A stretch of DNA of 64,000 bases from Fluviicola sp. (GCA_002734065.2 NVXU02000028.1:1-64000); one strand, 5' to 3'; shown: positions 18,449 to 27,542, counted from the stretch's first letter. A program made the numbers and translations. Notes: generated by a model from the letters alone, not told the origin.

Positions 18449-19654
18449 TTATGAAATTGATTTTTTATCACTTCGATTAAAAAGATATAATCCTACTATT
18501 AGAAACGCCATTATTAGCCCACCAACGAACAATATTATAACTGTGTTTTCTAATAAACCATCAGTAAACAGACCTAATAAATATGAAATCAATCCTATTG
18601 GGATAAATATCAGACTCATCACAATTGCTAGGTATTTTGGATCTGCGTATTGGGTTATGATTGAATAAACGATTGCAGCAATATGTATTTCTGCAATGCT
18701 CATAAATAAAAAAGAGAGGATGAAAAGAACGACATAATATTCTGAAGACACAATAGAAACTAATAACAGAACTCCAAAAGACAATAAACCAAAAATAGAG
18801 CCAGCGACTATTTTAAAAAATTGATTCTTGTAAAAGAATGACCAAAGAATAATTGCTAAAATACCAAAGATGATAATAAAGATGAAGTTTAAAGAAGAAT
18901 ACAGCGCTATTGGAAAATCAAATGTGGAGATTTCTTTTATTTTGTCTTGTAAATCAAATGATGCGAGAGAATTTAATTCGAAAGATGCCCAGAACAATCC
19001 AATTACTACAAAGGCAATAACAACCTTAATAATTCTTTTGCTAAGAGTCATTTTAGTTGTTTCTTCAATAATTTTAAGTTCCTGCTCTTTAAAGAAAAGA
19101 ACAGGAATTGTCGCTAGTAACATTATGACCCCAGCAACCAGAAACCCATTTGACCATCCATATTTTTCTCCAATAAGTCCAATAAAAAGCACACCGATAA
19201 AGGCTCCGATATTGATAGCCAAATAATATGTCATAAAACCAGCATCTAAAAGTTTGGTTTTATTAAGGTATAGTTTTCCGAAATTTGCGATAATATTTGG
19301 ATTGTAAAGCCCATTCCCAAGAACAACAAGTAGCATTCCTGTATAAAGTCCTGTAGTTGAAGGAATACAAAAAACAAATGTCCCAACAGCTTGAAGTATT
19401 CCTCCAAACAACATCGATTTTTTATTACCAATCAACAGATCTCCAATAATTGCTCCTAACACATTTGCAATTAAAAAAGAAGAGACGAACAAACCGAATA
19501 TAGACAGCGCGTCTTTAGTTTCCATTTTAATAACGGAATCAATCATATACAATACAATCAAGGAGCGCAAACCATAATAAGAAGTTCTCTCTAAAGTTTT
19601 TGAAATGAGGAATAAATATAATTCTTTGGGGTGTCTTTCGTCTTTTATTTTCAC
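18449..19654 (-). CDS. POT/PTR2-family (MFS) transporter
   Basis: This 401-residue protein has about 11-12 membrane helices. The N-terminal segment ERTSYYGLRSLIVLYM is the PTR2 signature region that carries the proton-coupling ERxxYY motif. It is shorter than typical peptide transporters (450-500 residues) because loops are trimmed, not because of a frameshift. It would import di- or tripeptides with protons, although other substrates are possible. It starts 12 bases downstream of the T9SS protein gene at 19667 and may be cotranscribed with it. Confidence 0.8.
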   Translation of the reverse strand: MKIKDERHPKELYLFLISKTLERTSYYGLRSLIVLYMIDSVIKMETKDALSIFGLFVSSFLIANVLGAIIGDLLIGNKKSMLFGGILQAVGTFVFCIPSTTGLYTGMLLVVLGNGLYNPNIIANFGKLYLNKTKLLDAGFMTYYLAINIGAFIGVLFIGLIGEKYGWSNGFLVAGVIMLLATIPVLFFKEQELKIIEETTKMTLSKRIIKVVIAFVVIGLFWASFELNSLASFDLQDKIKEISTFDFPIALYSSLNFIFIIIFGILAIILWSFFYKNQFFKIVAGSIFGLLSFGVLLLVSIVSSEYYVVLFILSFLFMSIAEIHIAAIVYSIITQYADPKYLAIVMSLIFIPIGLISYLLGLFTDGLLENTVIILFVGGLIMAFLIVGLYLFNRSDKKSIS

Positions 19655-19666
19655 AATATGTACTAA

Positions 19667-20848
19667 TTATTTCTTAACAAATTGAATCGTTTCAACCAGT
19701 CTATTGTTTTCGTGAAATTGGATTAAATAAGTCCCACTATTTAGGTTTGAAGTATTCACTTCGTGCTTCTCACTAGAAATTTTTTGCTCTTCTAAGACAA
19801 TTTCTCCCAACGCATTTACAATGGTATAAGAGTAACCATCAGAAAGATTGGAGTACTCAATAGTAATGTCATTGCTGCTTGGATTCGGATAAACCGTGAA
19901 AAACACCTCGTTTTTAGTAAGATTTTCTACATTGAGCGTTGTGTCTCTGTATCTCATCACTATTCTATGAGTAGTAGGAATTTTTCTGTGATAATACATG
20001 ATTTTTTTGTCCGTCGTTAGGGTGGGGGCTTCAATCAAATCACCGATAGGTTCGGAAAACAAGACCGAAGGAACGGAATAAACGTCTGTTGATGTGTTCC
20101 GAACAACGACACAGATTTCGAAAAGCGTACTCGTCGTAATGGAGTCTTTTAAATAACGGGTATAATAAAGTTCCAAGTTGTCACTGCTAACACAGGGGGC
20201 GTAGTAAATGTAATTGGTGTCACTGATAATGGTTTGCAGAATGTTGTCTGAATTTAGAATCTTATTAAAAACAGAATCATTCACTTTTTGTGCGATTCCC
20301 AGTTCAGTCTCACGAGGACTTGGCGTAATTCCATCAAAACGAGCATTGTTGTAATAAAGAAATTGCCCGTCCAAACTTATTCCATGATCCATGACCAACC
20401 AGCCCTGTATGTTCTTGTTAAAATCTCCTCGCACACGTCCAATGTTTGTTACGCTTCCAGCACTAAATGTTCCGTGATGTAAATTGTATAAATCGGCAGG
20501 ATAACCTCTATCTGAAGTCCAGTAAAAAGCACCGAATAAATCCATGTCGGGAACGGCATCGAGATGTGGCGGTGTAGGGCGATTCGTTCCATTCACTTCT
20601 CCAGCCAAGTTAAAAGTAGAATCATCCACTTTTGTAGCGAAATAAAGTCGTGTATTCACTCCGTCATTCAAATTATTGAAGAACAAAACAGTTCCGTCTG
20701 CTGATAAAAATGGTTCCATGGCATCGAAAGTCAATCCATTGATAGTTACGTTGATTTCAGGACCAAATACTGGATAAACCTGAGTTTTACCTTCTGCAGT
20801 GATGAATAACAGAAGAATTAAAAGGAGTTGGCTCAATTGGGTTTTCAT
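19667..20848 (-). CDS. T9SS-secreted protein with PD40-like propeller repeats
   Basis: The 393-residue protein has a signal peptide (to about residue 21). It then has WD40-like/PD40 segments of the type DLFGAFYWTSDRG and GQFLYYNNARFDG, and a C-terminal Por sorting domain starting near FTVYPNPSSNDITIEY and ending in IQFVKK. It is exported by the type IX system and probably surface-attached or released. The function beyond that is unknown. A -7 box lies 23 bases upstream. Confidence 0.82.
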   Translation of the reverse strand: MKTQLSQLLLILLLFITAEGKTQVYPVFGPEINVTINGLTFDAMEPFLSADGTVLFFNNLNDGVNTRLYFATKVDDSTFNLAGEVNGTNRPTPPHLDAVPDMDLFGAFYWTSDRGYPADLYNLHHGTFSAGSVTNIGRVRGDFNKNIQGWLVMDHGISLDGQFLYYNNARFDGITPSPRETELGIAQKVNDSVFNKILNSDNILQTIISDTNYIYYAPCVSSDNLELYYTRYLKDSITTSTLFEICVVVRNTSTDVYSVPSVLFSEPIGDLIEAPTLTTDKKIMYYHRKIPTTHRIVMRYRDTTLNVENLTKNEVFFTVYPNPSSNDITIEYSNLSDGYSYTIVNALGEIVLEEQKISSEKHEVNTSNLNSGTYLIQFHENNRLVETIQFVKK

Positions 20849-20870
20849 GATTTGTAGTTTTGTGCTCTTT

Positions 20871-20878
20871 CAAAGATA
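20871..20878 (-). promoter_or_regulatory. Bacteroidetes -7 box (TATCTTTG) for the T9SS gene
   Basis: TATCTTTG on the minus strand matches TAnnTTTG and is 23 bases upstream of the ATG at 20848. Confidence 0.6.
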
Positions 20879-20902
20879 CGAAAATTAAAGTAAGAGTTTT
20901 TG

Positions 20903-20966
20903 CATTCTCACAGGGTGTCGGTATTTGTAGTGTGAGAAAGGGGTGTGACGGTTTGCAAAGGTTTTT
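20903..20966 (-). repeat. Dispersed repeat, copy 3 (conserved ends only)
   Basis: CATTCTCACAG (20903-20913), exactly 37 bases, then GTTTGCAAAGG (20951-20961). The ends and spacing equal copies 1 and 2, but the middle differs. It lies 3' of the minus-strand DUF218 gene. Confidence 0.65.
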
Positions 20967-20994
20967 GAAACGCTGATGATGCCTCTAGAATTTC

Positions 20995-21696
20995 TTATTC
21001 TACTACCAATCTTCCTTTTTTTCTAAACTTTTTGACCGTCTTTTGATTGGGTAAATCTTCTTCATACCACATTATATGTTGACCAGCCGTTCCTTTCAGT
21101 CGGGTAAAGAATGACTCTCTATCTTTAATCGATTGAAAAGACTTTTCAATGGCGATGTCAAAGGAAATTTTTGGTTCGATACGCTCATATTCCCGAATAG
21201 TATCATAAAGAATTGGAATTAGATCTATAGGTAATTCTAGTTTTTTAATCATGCCTCGAAGCGATTTCGCTTGAAACGGGTCCGTAGCTAAGGCAATTTT
21301 TTTAAATCCTTGTTTTTTAGCTATTAAATAAGAATAATAAACATTTTCGGTGCTATGTTCTGCATTGGTATCTGTGAAAATGTGTTCTTCAGGAATTCCT
21401 AAGGCCTTCCCATATTCTGCCATTATTTTCGCTTCAGAATACTTTGTGTAAACTGCTCCACCCGAAAAAATTATATTTTTAGTGATGCCTTTTTTGTATA
21501 AATAATCTGCCCAACTAACCCTAATATTCATAATGGAAGACCAAGATTTGCCGTCATGAGGAACGCCTGGAACAATAATCGCATCGTAGGGTGCATTCTT
21601 TTTCGCTTGTTGAAAATATTCATACGACTTTCTCTTAGAAAAAGAGCAGCCAATTAATGTTGCTGTAAGTATAGAAAGTATAAAAATTGATTTCAT
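20995..21696 (-). CDS. DUF218/YdcF-like lipoprotein
   Basis: This 233-residue protein has a lipobox-like LIGC (C17). Its DUF218 core includes YDAIIVPGVPHDG, the IFSGGA turn and AEHSTENVYYS with the conserved acidic and asparagine residues. Homologues such as YdcF, ElyC and SanA act in envelope processes; the exact reaction is unresolved. The end contains basic Lys/Arg residues. It follows the DUF4846 gene by 26 bases, so the two are likely cotranscribed. Confidence 0.78.
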   Translation of the reverse strand: MKSIFILSILTATLIGCSFSKRKSYEYFQQAKKNAPYDAIIVPGVPHDGKSWSSIMNIRVSWADYLYKKGITKNIIFSGGAVYTKYSEAKIMAEYGKALGIPEEHIFTDTNAEHSTENVYYSYLIAKKQGFKKIALATDPFQAKSLRGMIKKLELPIDLIPILYDTIREYERIEPKISFDIAIEKSFQSIKDRESFFTRLKGTAGQHIMWYEEDLPNQKTVKKFRKKGRLVVE

Positions 21697-21722
21697 AATG
21701 ATAGAAACAGATTAAATTGAAT

Positions 21723-22595
21723 TTAAAACCTCTTCAAACTCCCTTCCTCAAAACCCCACTCCGGCGTTTCCAATCCTCCGTCGCAATCTCTCACAGCATA
21801 CCAAGGACTGTCAGTGTTATTAGGGTTTTGCAAGATTTGCAAGTCCTGAGCGGGCATGTAAGACTGTGCCAATAAGAACATTTTTTCACCAGTTGAGTTG
21901 CTTGCCAAGTCAATGACGACAATCGCATGACCGGGAGAACCTCCTTTGATGAAAACATCTCCAATTTGCAGGTCATTAATCGGGACGGACTTCAATTCTC
22001 TCGACAGAGAAAGCGTTCCGGCATAGTTGAAAATCAATTCCATGTACTTCCAAAAATCAGTGTAAGTATTGGACGGCGCATTTCGATTGCTCCAATAAGT
22101 TTTGTTGCCTTTGACAATCATTCTTCGCCCTTTCATCCATTCAGAATAATCGACACGAAAACCATTGGTGAAATTGAAGTGAATTTCATCGTAACGCTTC
22201 TGATTCCATAAATATTCTGCGCGCAAACGCATAATGGCATCGGCGCATTGGTGTAAATCACGCGAGCCAATTTTTAGGTCAACAACCGCATCGTAAACCT
22301 GGTAGTTCGGTTTGCTGGTCCCGTCATAATGCTTCACCAAAGAACCGTGTTTCTTCAATGGAAGATGCTGCAAATAGAATGCGTAAGAAGCAGAATCGGA
22401 TTGCTCTCTTTGAAATCCAGCAGGTGCATTGAAGCGGGTGGCAACGGTCATCCCCTTCGGATTGATGATTTCTATCTCTACTTTTTCAAGTGTATCTTGC
22501 TCAATGGAGGTAGAATCAAGAGGAGTGTTTTTTGTGTCTTGTGCACATGCTTGCAGGACGATTATTGAGAAAAAGATGTAGATGTAAGATCGCAT
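21723..22595 (-). CDS. DUF4846 lipoprotein
   Basis: The 290-residue protein has a lipobox LQAC (C17). The DUF4846 pattern is clear: TVATRFNAPAGF, FYLQHLPLKKHGS, the DLHQCADAIMRLRAEYLW segment, FTNGFRVDY, and later GDVFIKGGSPGHAIVVID. That last GSPGHA segment looks like a papain/NlpC-type fold, so a hydrolase or amidase role is possible but unproven. Confidence 0.82.
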   Translation of the reverse strand: MRSYIYIFFSIIVLQACAQDTKNTPLDSTSIEQDTLEKVEIEIINPKGMTVATRFNAPAGFQREQSDSASYAFYLQHLPLKKHGSLVKHYDGTSKPNYQVYDAVVDLKIGSRDLHQCADAIMRLRAEYLWNQKRYDEIHFNFTNGFRVDYSEWMKGRRMIVKGNKTYWSNRNAPSNTYTDFWKYMELIFNYAGTLSLSRELKSVPINDLQIGDVFIKGGSPGHAIVVIDLASNSTGEKMFLLAQSYMPAQDLQILQNPNNTDSPWYAVRDCDGGLETPEWGFEEGSLKRF

Positions 22596-22924
22596 TTAGG
22601 GTTGTTTAATTAATATTTTTATTAGTCTCCGATTAAAATTTAATTTTATTTATTTCCACTTTTTTTTGCCAAAGCAGAAAAAAAAGTTCGCAAAAAAACT
22701 GCATTGCGCTGAGATTTCTTCACTCACTCAATCTTTATCAATATTAAGTTAATGCGTCTGAGCTCCTGTGTCGCTAGTCTTTTAACTAAAAATATTGACT
22801 TCGATTTCACTCTTTCCAAAATCAAGGCGCGAACCCGCTTCGAAACAAAATTTTACCTTTAACGAAAAACTCTGTTAATTCTAAAAGCATGGTCTAATAA
22901 TTTCAATTTTTAAACATTACATGA
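22596..22924. other. Gene-free gap upstream of the DUF4846 gene
   Basis: This stretch is AT-rich with an A-run/T-run pair near 22660-22690 (ACTTTTTTTTGCC and AAAAAAAAGTTCG), which could form a weak hairpin. I see no gene, promoter box or known RNA in it. Confidence 0.4.
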
Positions 22925-24163
22925 TTAATATTTCTTAAAAATAATGGAAGCAATGTGTCCTCCAAAACCAAAAGTATTACTCATGGCATAGGTCATCTCT
23001 TTTTTAACGCCTTTCCCCATAGGAAAATGAAATTTATCCTTAAAATCAGGTTCAATATCGGTTGTGTTAATGGTTGGTGGAACAATTCCTTCTTGCAGTG
23101 CTAGAATACTTGCGATGCCCTCAACTGCCCCAGTAGCGCCGAGCAGATGACCTGTCATTGATTTTGTTCCAGACAGAGAAAGCGATTTTCTTTTGCCAAA
23201 AACACGTTCTACTGCAATCAGTTCACTTTTGTCTCCTTGCGGTGTAGAAGTTGCGTGCATATTAACGTAATCAATGTCTTCTGGAGAAAGTTTTGCCTCT
23301 CGCAAGGCTTCTTTCATTCCTAAAACAGCACCGTCTCCCTCAGGATGCGTGCCGGTTAAATGATAAGCATCTGCCGCTTGTCCGCCACCAACAACTTCGC
23401 CGTAAATGGTTGCTCCTCGTGCTTTGGCGTGTTCTAGTTCTTCAAGAATCAATGCACCCGCACCTTCTCCCATGACAAAACCGTCTCTGTTGACATCGAA
23501 AGGTCGCGAAGCCATTTCTGGATTATCATTTTGCATAGAAAGTGCCCTTGCAGAAGCAAATCCACCCATGGCGGATTCGGTAATTGCAGCTTCAGAACCT
23601 CCAGAAACAATCATGTCCGCTTTGTCCCATTTGATGTAGTTGAACGCTTCAATCAATGCGGTATTGGAGGTTGCACAGGCCGAAACAGGACAGAAGTTCA
23701 CTCCGCGAAGACCGTATTTGATAGAAATAATTCCAGAAGCAATATCCACGAGAATTCTAGGAATAAAGAAGGGAGTAAAACGCGGAGTTCCGTCGCCTTC
23801 GCAATATTCTTTCATCTGGTCTTGAAAAGTTTGAATTCCGCCATTGCCAGAACCCCAAATAACGCCAATTCTGTCTTTGTTGAGTCCTTCAAAGTCTATT
23901 CCCCCGTTTTTCAATGCTTCTTCAACTGCGTACAATGCATATTGCGAGAAAGGATCATATTTCCGTAATTCTTTGACATGAAAATGCTCTTTTGGCTCGA
24001 AATTTTTTAATTCACACGCTATTTTAGAACGAAATTTCTCAGGATTGAATTTTGTGATAATCCCAGCTCCGCTAACACCATTTTTGATGCTCGACCAGTA
24101 ATCATCAAGGTTATTTCCGATAGGCGTCAACGCACCCATTCCAGTTACTACAACTCTTCTCAT
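22925..24163 (-). CDS. fabF: Beta-ketoacyl-ACP synthase II
   Basis: The ATG at 24163 (MRRVVVTGMGALTPIG) gives 412 residues, the normal length; a 22-residue upstream extension lacks support. The catalytic cysteine is in SACATSN (about residue 163), with histidines in NMHATSTPQGDKSE and SMTGHLLGATG. It condenses malonyl-ACP with acyl-ACP in fatty acid elongation. No acpP or other fab gene is adjacent in the window. The upstream 270 bases are filled by dispersed repeats. Confidence 0.95.
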   Translation of the reverse strand: MRRVVVTGMGALTPIGNNLDDYWSSIKNGVSGAGIITKFNPEKFRSKIACELKNFEPKEHFHVKELRKYDPFSQYALYAVEEALKNGGIDFEGLNKDRIGVIWGSGNGGIQTFQDQMKEYCEGDGTPRFTPFFIPRILVDIASGIISIKYGLRGVNFCPVSACATSNTALIEAFNYIKWDKADMIVSGGSEAAITESAMGGFASARALSMQNDNPEMASRPFDVNRDGFVMGEGAGALILEELEHAKARGATIYGEVVGGGQAADAYHLTGTHPEGDGAVLGMKEALREAKLSPEDIDYVNMHATSTPQGDKSELIAVERVFGKRKSLSLSGTKSMTGHLLGATGAVEGIASILALQEGIVPPTINTTDIEPDFKDKFHFPMGKGVKKEMTYAMSNTFGFGGHIASIIFKKY

Positions 24164-24261
24164 TTTTTGCTTACTAATTTGTATCGAAGATACAGTTTTT
24201 TTTGAATTACGAGACTCATCACTCATCACTCCACACTCATCACTTTTACACTGAGCTGCCC

Positions 24262-24419
24262 CTGCTGAGCCTGTCGAAGTGCTAACACCAATCGACTTCC
24301 ATTATCCACAATACATTATACATTTTAACAAAAGTCTACTTCAAAACTCATCACTGGTTGCCGAGCGTTAGTCGAGGTACACTCCACACTCCACACTCCA
24401 CACTCCACACTCCACACTC
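24262..24419. repeat. Repeat-rich spacer between sufT and fabF
   Basis: It contains CTGCTGAGCCTGTCGAAG (about 24262-24280). A minus-strand copy of the gene-end repeat follows (24345-24385; on the minus strand GTGTACCTCGAC, then GCTCGGCAACCAGTGATGAG). A tandem array of the 7-mer ACACTCC completes it, at 24379-24419 (almost six units). The segment CATTATCC...ATACATTATACATTT (24298-24330) recurs at about 25299-25325, on the other side of sufT-sufE. Confidence 0.7.
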
Positions 24420-24434
24420 TAACACCTACCTACT

Positions 24435-24746
24435 TCACAGAAACCCCAACTCCAACTGCGCCTCTTCACTCATCATGTCCTTATCCCAAGGCGGGTCAAA
24501 AACGATGTTCACTTTTGCAGATTTAATTGCCGGGTGTGCAGCGACTTTATCTTCCACTTCTTGCGGCATTGATTCAGCAACTGGACAATTAGGCGATGTT
24601 AATGTCATTTCAATTTCGACATGGTGTTCTTTGTCAATTTTTACTTCGTAGATTAGTCCCAACTCAAAAACATCCACTGGAATTTCTGGATCGTAAATCG
24701 TTTTTAAGATTTCTACAACTTTATTTTCTAATTCGTTCAATGTCAT
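24435..24746 (-). CDS. sufT: SUF-associated DUF59/MIP18-family protein (SufT-like)
   Basis: The 103-residue protein contains the DUF59 core: EILKTIYDPEIPVDVFELG, LTSPNCPVAESMP with the conserved cysteine, and FDPPWDKDMM. It assists Fe-S cluster maturation, probably cluster transfer to targets. Its start overlaps the sufE stop by four bases, indicating translational coupling. Confidence 0.9.
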   Translation of the reverse strand: MTLNELENKVVEILKTIYDPEIPVDVFELGLIYEVKIDKEHHVEIEMTLTSPNCPVAESMPQEVEDKVAAHPAIKSAKVNIVFDPPWDKDMMSEEAQLELGFL

Positions 24747-25159
24747 TTTTGAATTGCTTTAAGTGCACTTAATTTCATTTTTTGGACCATACTTGCCAGT
24801 CCATTGGCTCTTGTTGGAGAAAGATGTTCTTGCAAACCAATATCTGCGATGAAATGCAAGTCAGTGGTAGCAATCGTTTCGGGAGACTCATTGTTTAATA
24901 CACGAATCAATAATCCAATAATTCCTTTGGTGATAATCGCGTCAGAATCAGCGAAGAATTGCATCTTTCCGTCTTTCAATTCAGCATCCAACCATACTCT
25001 AGATTGGCATCCTTCGATGAGTTTGTCATCCGTTTTTTTATCTTCTGCAATGATAGGAAGTTCTTTGCCGAGCTCGATGATGTACTCATACTTGTCCATC
25101 CAGTCGTCGTAAACTTCGAATTCTTCTACTATCTCTATTTGTTTTTCTTCTAATGTCAT
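24743..25159 (-). CDS. sufE: Cysteine desulfurase sulfur acceptor
   Basis: This 138-residue SufE has the active cysteine in EGCQSRVW (about residue 51) and a C-terminal SPTRANGLASMV segment. It accepts persulfide from SufS and passes it on for Fe-S assembly. It is coupled to sufT by overlap, but is separated from sufS by 480 bases of repeat-rich DNA that includes a copy of its own 5' end. Confidence 0.93.
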   Translation of the reverse strand: MTLEEKQIEIVEEFEVYDDWMDKYEYIIELGKELPIIAEDKKTDDKLIEGCQSRVWLDAELKDGKMQFFADSDAIITKGIIGLLIRVLNNESPETIATTDLHFIADIGLQEHLSPTRANGLASMVQKMKLSALKAIQK

Positions 25160-25335
25160 TTTTTAATAGATTCTTGGAAACGCTACGCTCTTAGATCGCT
25201 AGAAACGCCTGCGGCTCTTATATTTAATTTCGCTTCTATTTTATCAATTCATTATTTTCAATTAATTTCGCCTCAACACTCTAACACCTATCTACGTCCA
25301 TTATCCGCTATACATTATACATTTCTAACAATAGT

Positions 25336-25377
25336 CAACTTCCAACTTCCAACTTCCAACTTCCAACTTCCAACTCC
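25336..25377. repeat. Tandem array of the 7-mer CAACTTC
   Basis: Five exact units plus a variant sixth lie in the sufE-sufS spacer (25160-25638). The rest of that spacer is AT-rich, holds words shared with the sufT-fabF spacer, and contains no gene apart from the sufE fragment below. Confidence 0.8.
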
Positions 25378-25417
25378 ACACTCCTCTCTCATCACTCCGC
25401 ACTCTAAACCTACTTCA

Positions 25418-25457
25418 ACTATTTCTATTTGTTTTTCTTCTAGTGTCATTTTTTGAT
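25418..25457 (-). pseudogene. Duplicated 5' end of sufE
   Basis: About 36 of 40 bases match the sufE start region (25128-25167), covering the first ten or so codons and the bases just upstream. On the minus strand the start codon reads as ACACTAG rather than ACATTAG, so the ATG is lost. It is a fragment left by local duplication or recombination and not a gene. Confidence 0.7.
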
Positions 25458-25638
25458 TTTTTCGTCTACACTCATTTCGGGGAAGGTCACGACCATTCCC
25501 CTACATTCTCTCTTCGATTTATCAATTCTTTCTTTCCCCACCCTAACAAATATTAGCTTCAATAATTCATAATTCATAATCCATAACTCTAACAACAGAA
25601 TTCTTCCAACTCATCACTCCTCTCTCCACACTCAAAAC

Positions 25639-26877
25639 CTACTTCAACATCCCCACACTTCTCCTCAAGGCCTTCAAAAACACCTCCACCTCACTCATTG
25701 TATTGTAAAACGCAAAGGATGCTCTAATTGTTCCTGGAATTTCAAAGAAATCCATCAACGGTTGCGTGCAGTGATGTCCTGTTCTTACGGCAATCCCTTG
25801 TTTATCTAATAATGTTCCAATATCAAAAGGATGCAGTCCATCAATCACGAAAGAAACAACACTTGTTTTGTGTTTCGCCGTTCCAATGATTCTCGCACCT
25901 TCTATTTTTAAAATCTCTTTCTCTGCGTATTTCGCCAATGCATTCTCATGCTCCGAAATAGCATCTAAATCTTGTTCTGCAAGAAATTCAAAGGCTGTTC
26001 CTAAGCAAATACCACCAGAAATATTAGGTGTTCCTGCCTCAAATTTATGCGGAAGCGTATTGTAAGTTGTTTTTTCAAAAGTCACCTTTGCAATCATATC
26101 TCCACCACCTTGATAGGGAGGGAGGCTATTTAAAATCTCTTTCTTGCCATATACCACCCCAACTCCCGTTGGTCCGAACACTTTATGTCCGGAGAATATG
26201 AAGAAGTCGCAATCCAATTCTTGCATATCAATTTTCATGTGCTGAATGCTTTGAGCGCCGTCTATCAAAACCTTTGCTCCCACCTTGTGCGCCATGTCAA
26301 TAATGTCTTTCACAGGGTTGATTGTTCCTAAAGTATTGGAAATATGCGTCACTGCAACCAACTTCGTTCTTTCAGAAAGAAAGGATTCAAAAACGTCCAT
26401 TTTCAATTCTCCAGCTTCATTGATTGGAATGACTTTTAAAACGCATTTTTTTCTTTCACACAGCATTTGCCAAGGCACGATATTCGAATGATGCTCCATG
26501 GCAGAAATGATGATTTCATCTCCTTCTTTCAATGTTTCTCCCAGAGAAAAAGCAATCATGTTTATTCCTGCAGTTGTGCCTGCGGTAAAAAGAACTTCTT
26601 CGAGTAAAGGGGCATTGATGTATTGTTGAATGGTTGCTCGAGCATTTTCATATTGCTCTGTTGCAACTTGACTCAAGTGGTGGACTCCACGATGAATATT
26701 AGAATTGTCATCGCTGTAGTATTTTGCAATTGCATCGATAACCACCTGCGGTTTTTGCGAAGTTGCACCATTGTCCAGATAGACCAAATCTTTGCCATAA
26801 ATCTGTCGTGACAAAGTCGGGAATTCTTTCCTAATTTGTTCAACATCAAAGGGTAATTTTACTTTTTGGTCTATCAT
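25639..26877 (-). CDS. sufS: SufS cysteine desulfurase
   Basis: The ATG at 26877 (MIDQKVKLPF) is preferred over a TTG three codons upstream; it gives 412 residues. This is a class V aminotransferase fold: the PLP lysine is in SGHKVFG (about 232) and the persulfide cysteine in GHHCTQP (about 368). It mobilises sulfur from cysteine to SufE. The -7 box lies only seven bases upstream, so the mRNA may be leaderless or nearly so. sufBCD are not in the window. Confidence 0.95.
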   Translation of the reverse strand: MIDQKVKLPFDVEQIRKEFPTLSRQIYGKDLVYLDNGATSQKPQVVIDAIAKYYSDDNSNIHRGVHHLSQVATEQYENARATIQQYINAPLLEEVLFTAGTTAGINMIAFSLGETLKEGDEIIISAMEHHSNIVPWQMLCERKKCVLKVIPINEAGELKMDVFESFLSERTKLVAVTHISNTLGTINPVKDIIDMAHKVGAKVLIDGAQSIQHMKIDMQELDCDFFIFSGHKVFGPTGVGVVYGKKEILNSLPPYQGGGDMIAKVTFEKTTYNTLPHKFEAGTPNISGGICLGTAFEFLAEQDLDAISEHENALAKYAEKEILKIEGARIIGTAKHKTSVVSFVIDGLHPFDIGTLLDKQGIAVRTGHHCTQPLMDFFEIPGTIRASFAFYNTMSEVEVFLKALRRSVGMLK

Positions 26878-26883
26878 ACGGTA

Positions 26884-26891
26884 CAAAGATA
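26884..26891 (-). promoter_or_regulatory. -7 box (TATCTTTG) of sufS
   Basis: A perfect TAnnTTTG box on the minus strand ends seven bases before the ATG, placing the predicted transcript start at or next to the start codon. Confidence 0.6.
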
Positions 26892-26955
26892 CGAAAAACC
26901 CTTATTTTGAATGATTCTTAATTAGATTTTTAGAAAATAGTTGACACTCTCACTT

Positions 26956-27010
26956 GGTTGCCGAGTTGACTCTGCTGAGCCTGTCGGAGTATACCGAGGT
27001 ATAATGCTCC
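26956..27010. repeat. Diverged dispersed repeats between sufS and queD
   Basis: It has GGTTGCCGAG, CTGCTGAGCCTGTCGGAG and ACCGAGGTATAATGCTCC, words shared with the repeats at 24262-24385 and 31113-31250. Confidence 0.6.
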
Positions 27011-27029
27011 TAACTCTTGCTCTTTTTAC

Positions 27030-27037
27030 TATATTTG
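27030..27037 (+). promoter_or_regulatory. -7 box (TATATTTG) of the queD-folE unit
   Basis: A perfect TAnnTTTG box lies 39 bases upstream of the chosen GTG start at 27077. It also argues against a TTG start at 27017. Confidence 0.6.
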
Positions 27038-27076
27038 TCGTCTATTTTTAGAAACGATCACAATCTCAACACAAGC

Positions 27077-27508
27077 GTGAAAACAGTATATATTACAAGA
27101 AGAGAATCTTTCAACGCGGCGCATAAATTGTACCGTGAAGATTGGTCAGAGGAAAAAAACTGGGAAATTTTCGGAAAGTGCAGCAATCACAATTGGCACG
27201 GACATAACTTTACAATTTATGTGACTGTCAAAGGAATTCCTAGTCCTGACACTGGTTTTGTCATGAATTTAAAGGACTTGAGTAGAATCATGAAGGAAGA
27301 GGTAATAGAACCTTTAGATCACAAAAACTTGAACTTAGACGTTCCTTTTATGAAAGACATTCTTGCTTCTACGGAGAATTTAGTGATTCAAGTCTGGGAT
27401 AGAATAAAAGAGCCAATAGCAAAAGCGAATGGTGAATTAGTAAAAATTAAACTGGTTGAAACGGAGAACAACTTTGTAGAATATTTCGGAGGAGAACAGC
27501 CTTTTTAA
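27077..27508 (+). CDS. queD: 6-carboxy/6-pyruvoyl-tetrahydropterin synthase family protein
   Basis: Starting at GTG 27077 ([17 protein letters not shown]) the protein has 143 residues. Zinc and catalytic residues are visible: FNAAH, then [12 protein letters not shown] with the catalytic cysteine and two zinc histidines, and later DHKNLN and the VETENN end. It converts dihydroneopterin triphosphate in queuosine or pterin synthesis. folE, which makes that substrate, follows 64 bases downstream, so this is a functional pair. QueD and PTPS activities cannot be separated by eye. Confidence 0.9.
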   Translation: MKTVYITRRESFNAAHKLYREDWSEEKNWEIFGKCSNHNWHGHNFTIYVTVKGIPSPDTGFVMNLKDLSRIMKEEVIEPLDHKNLNLDVPFMKDILASTENLVIQVWDRIKEPIAKANGELVKIKLVETENNFVEYFGGEQPF

Positions 27509-27542
27509 AAAGAGCTTTGGAGCTTTTGAGTGTTTGAGCTTT

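Noticed and set aside
24379-24419. Short tandem units that could suggest a CRISPR array (also 25336-25377)
   Set aside because: The units are seven bases long with no spacers and no cas genes.
27017-27076. An upstream TTG start for the queD-like gene
   Set aside because: It would overlap the -7 box at 27030-27037 and adds 20 residues unlike the family N terminus.
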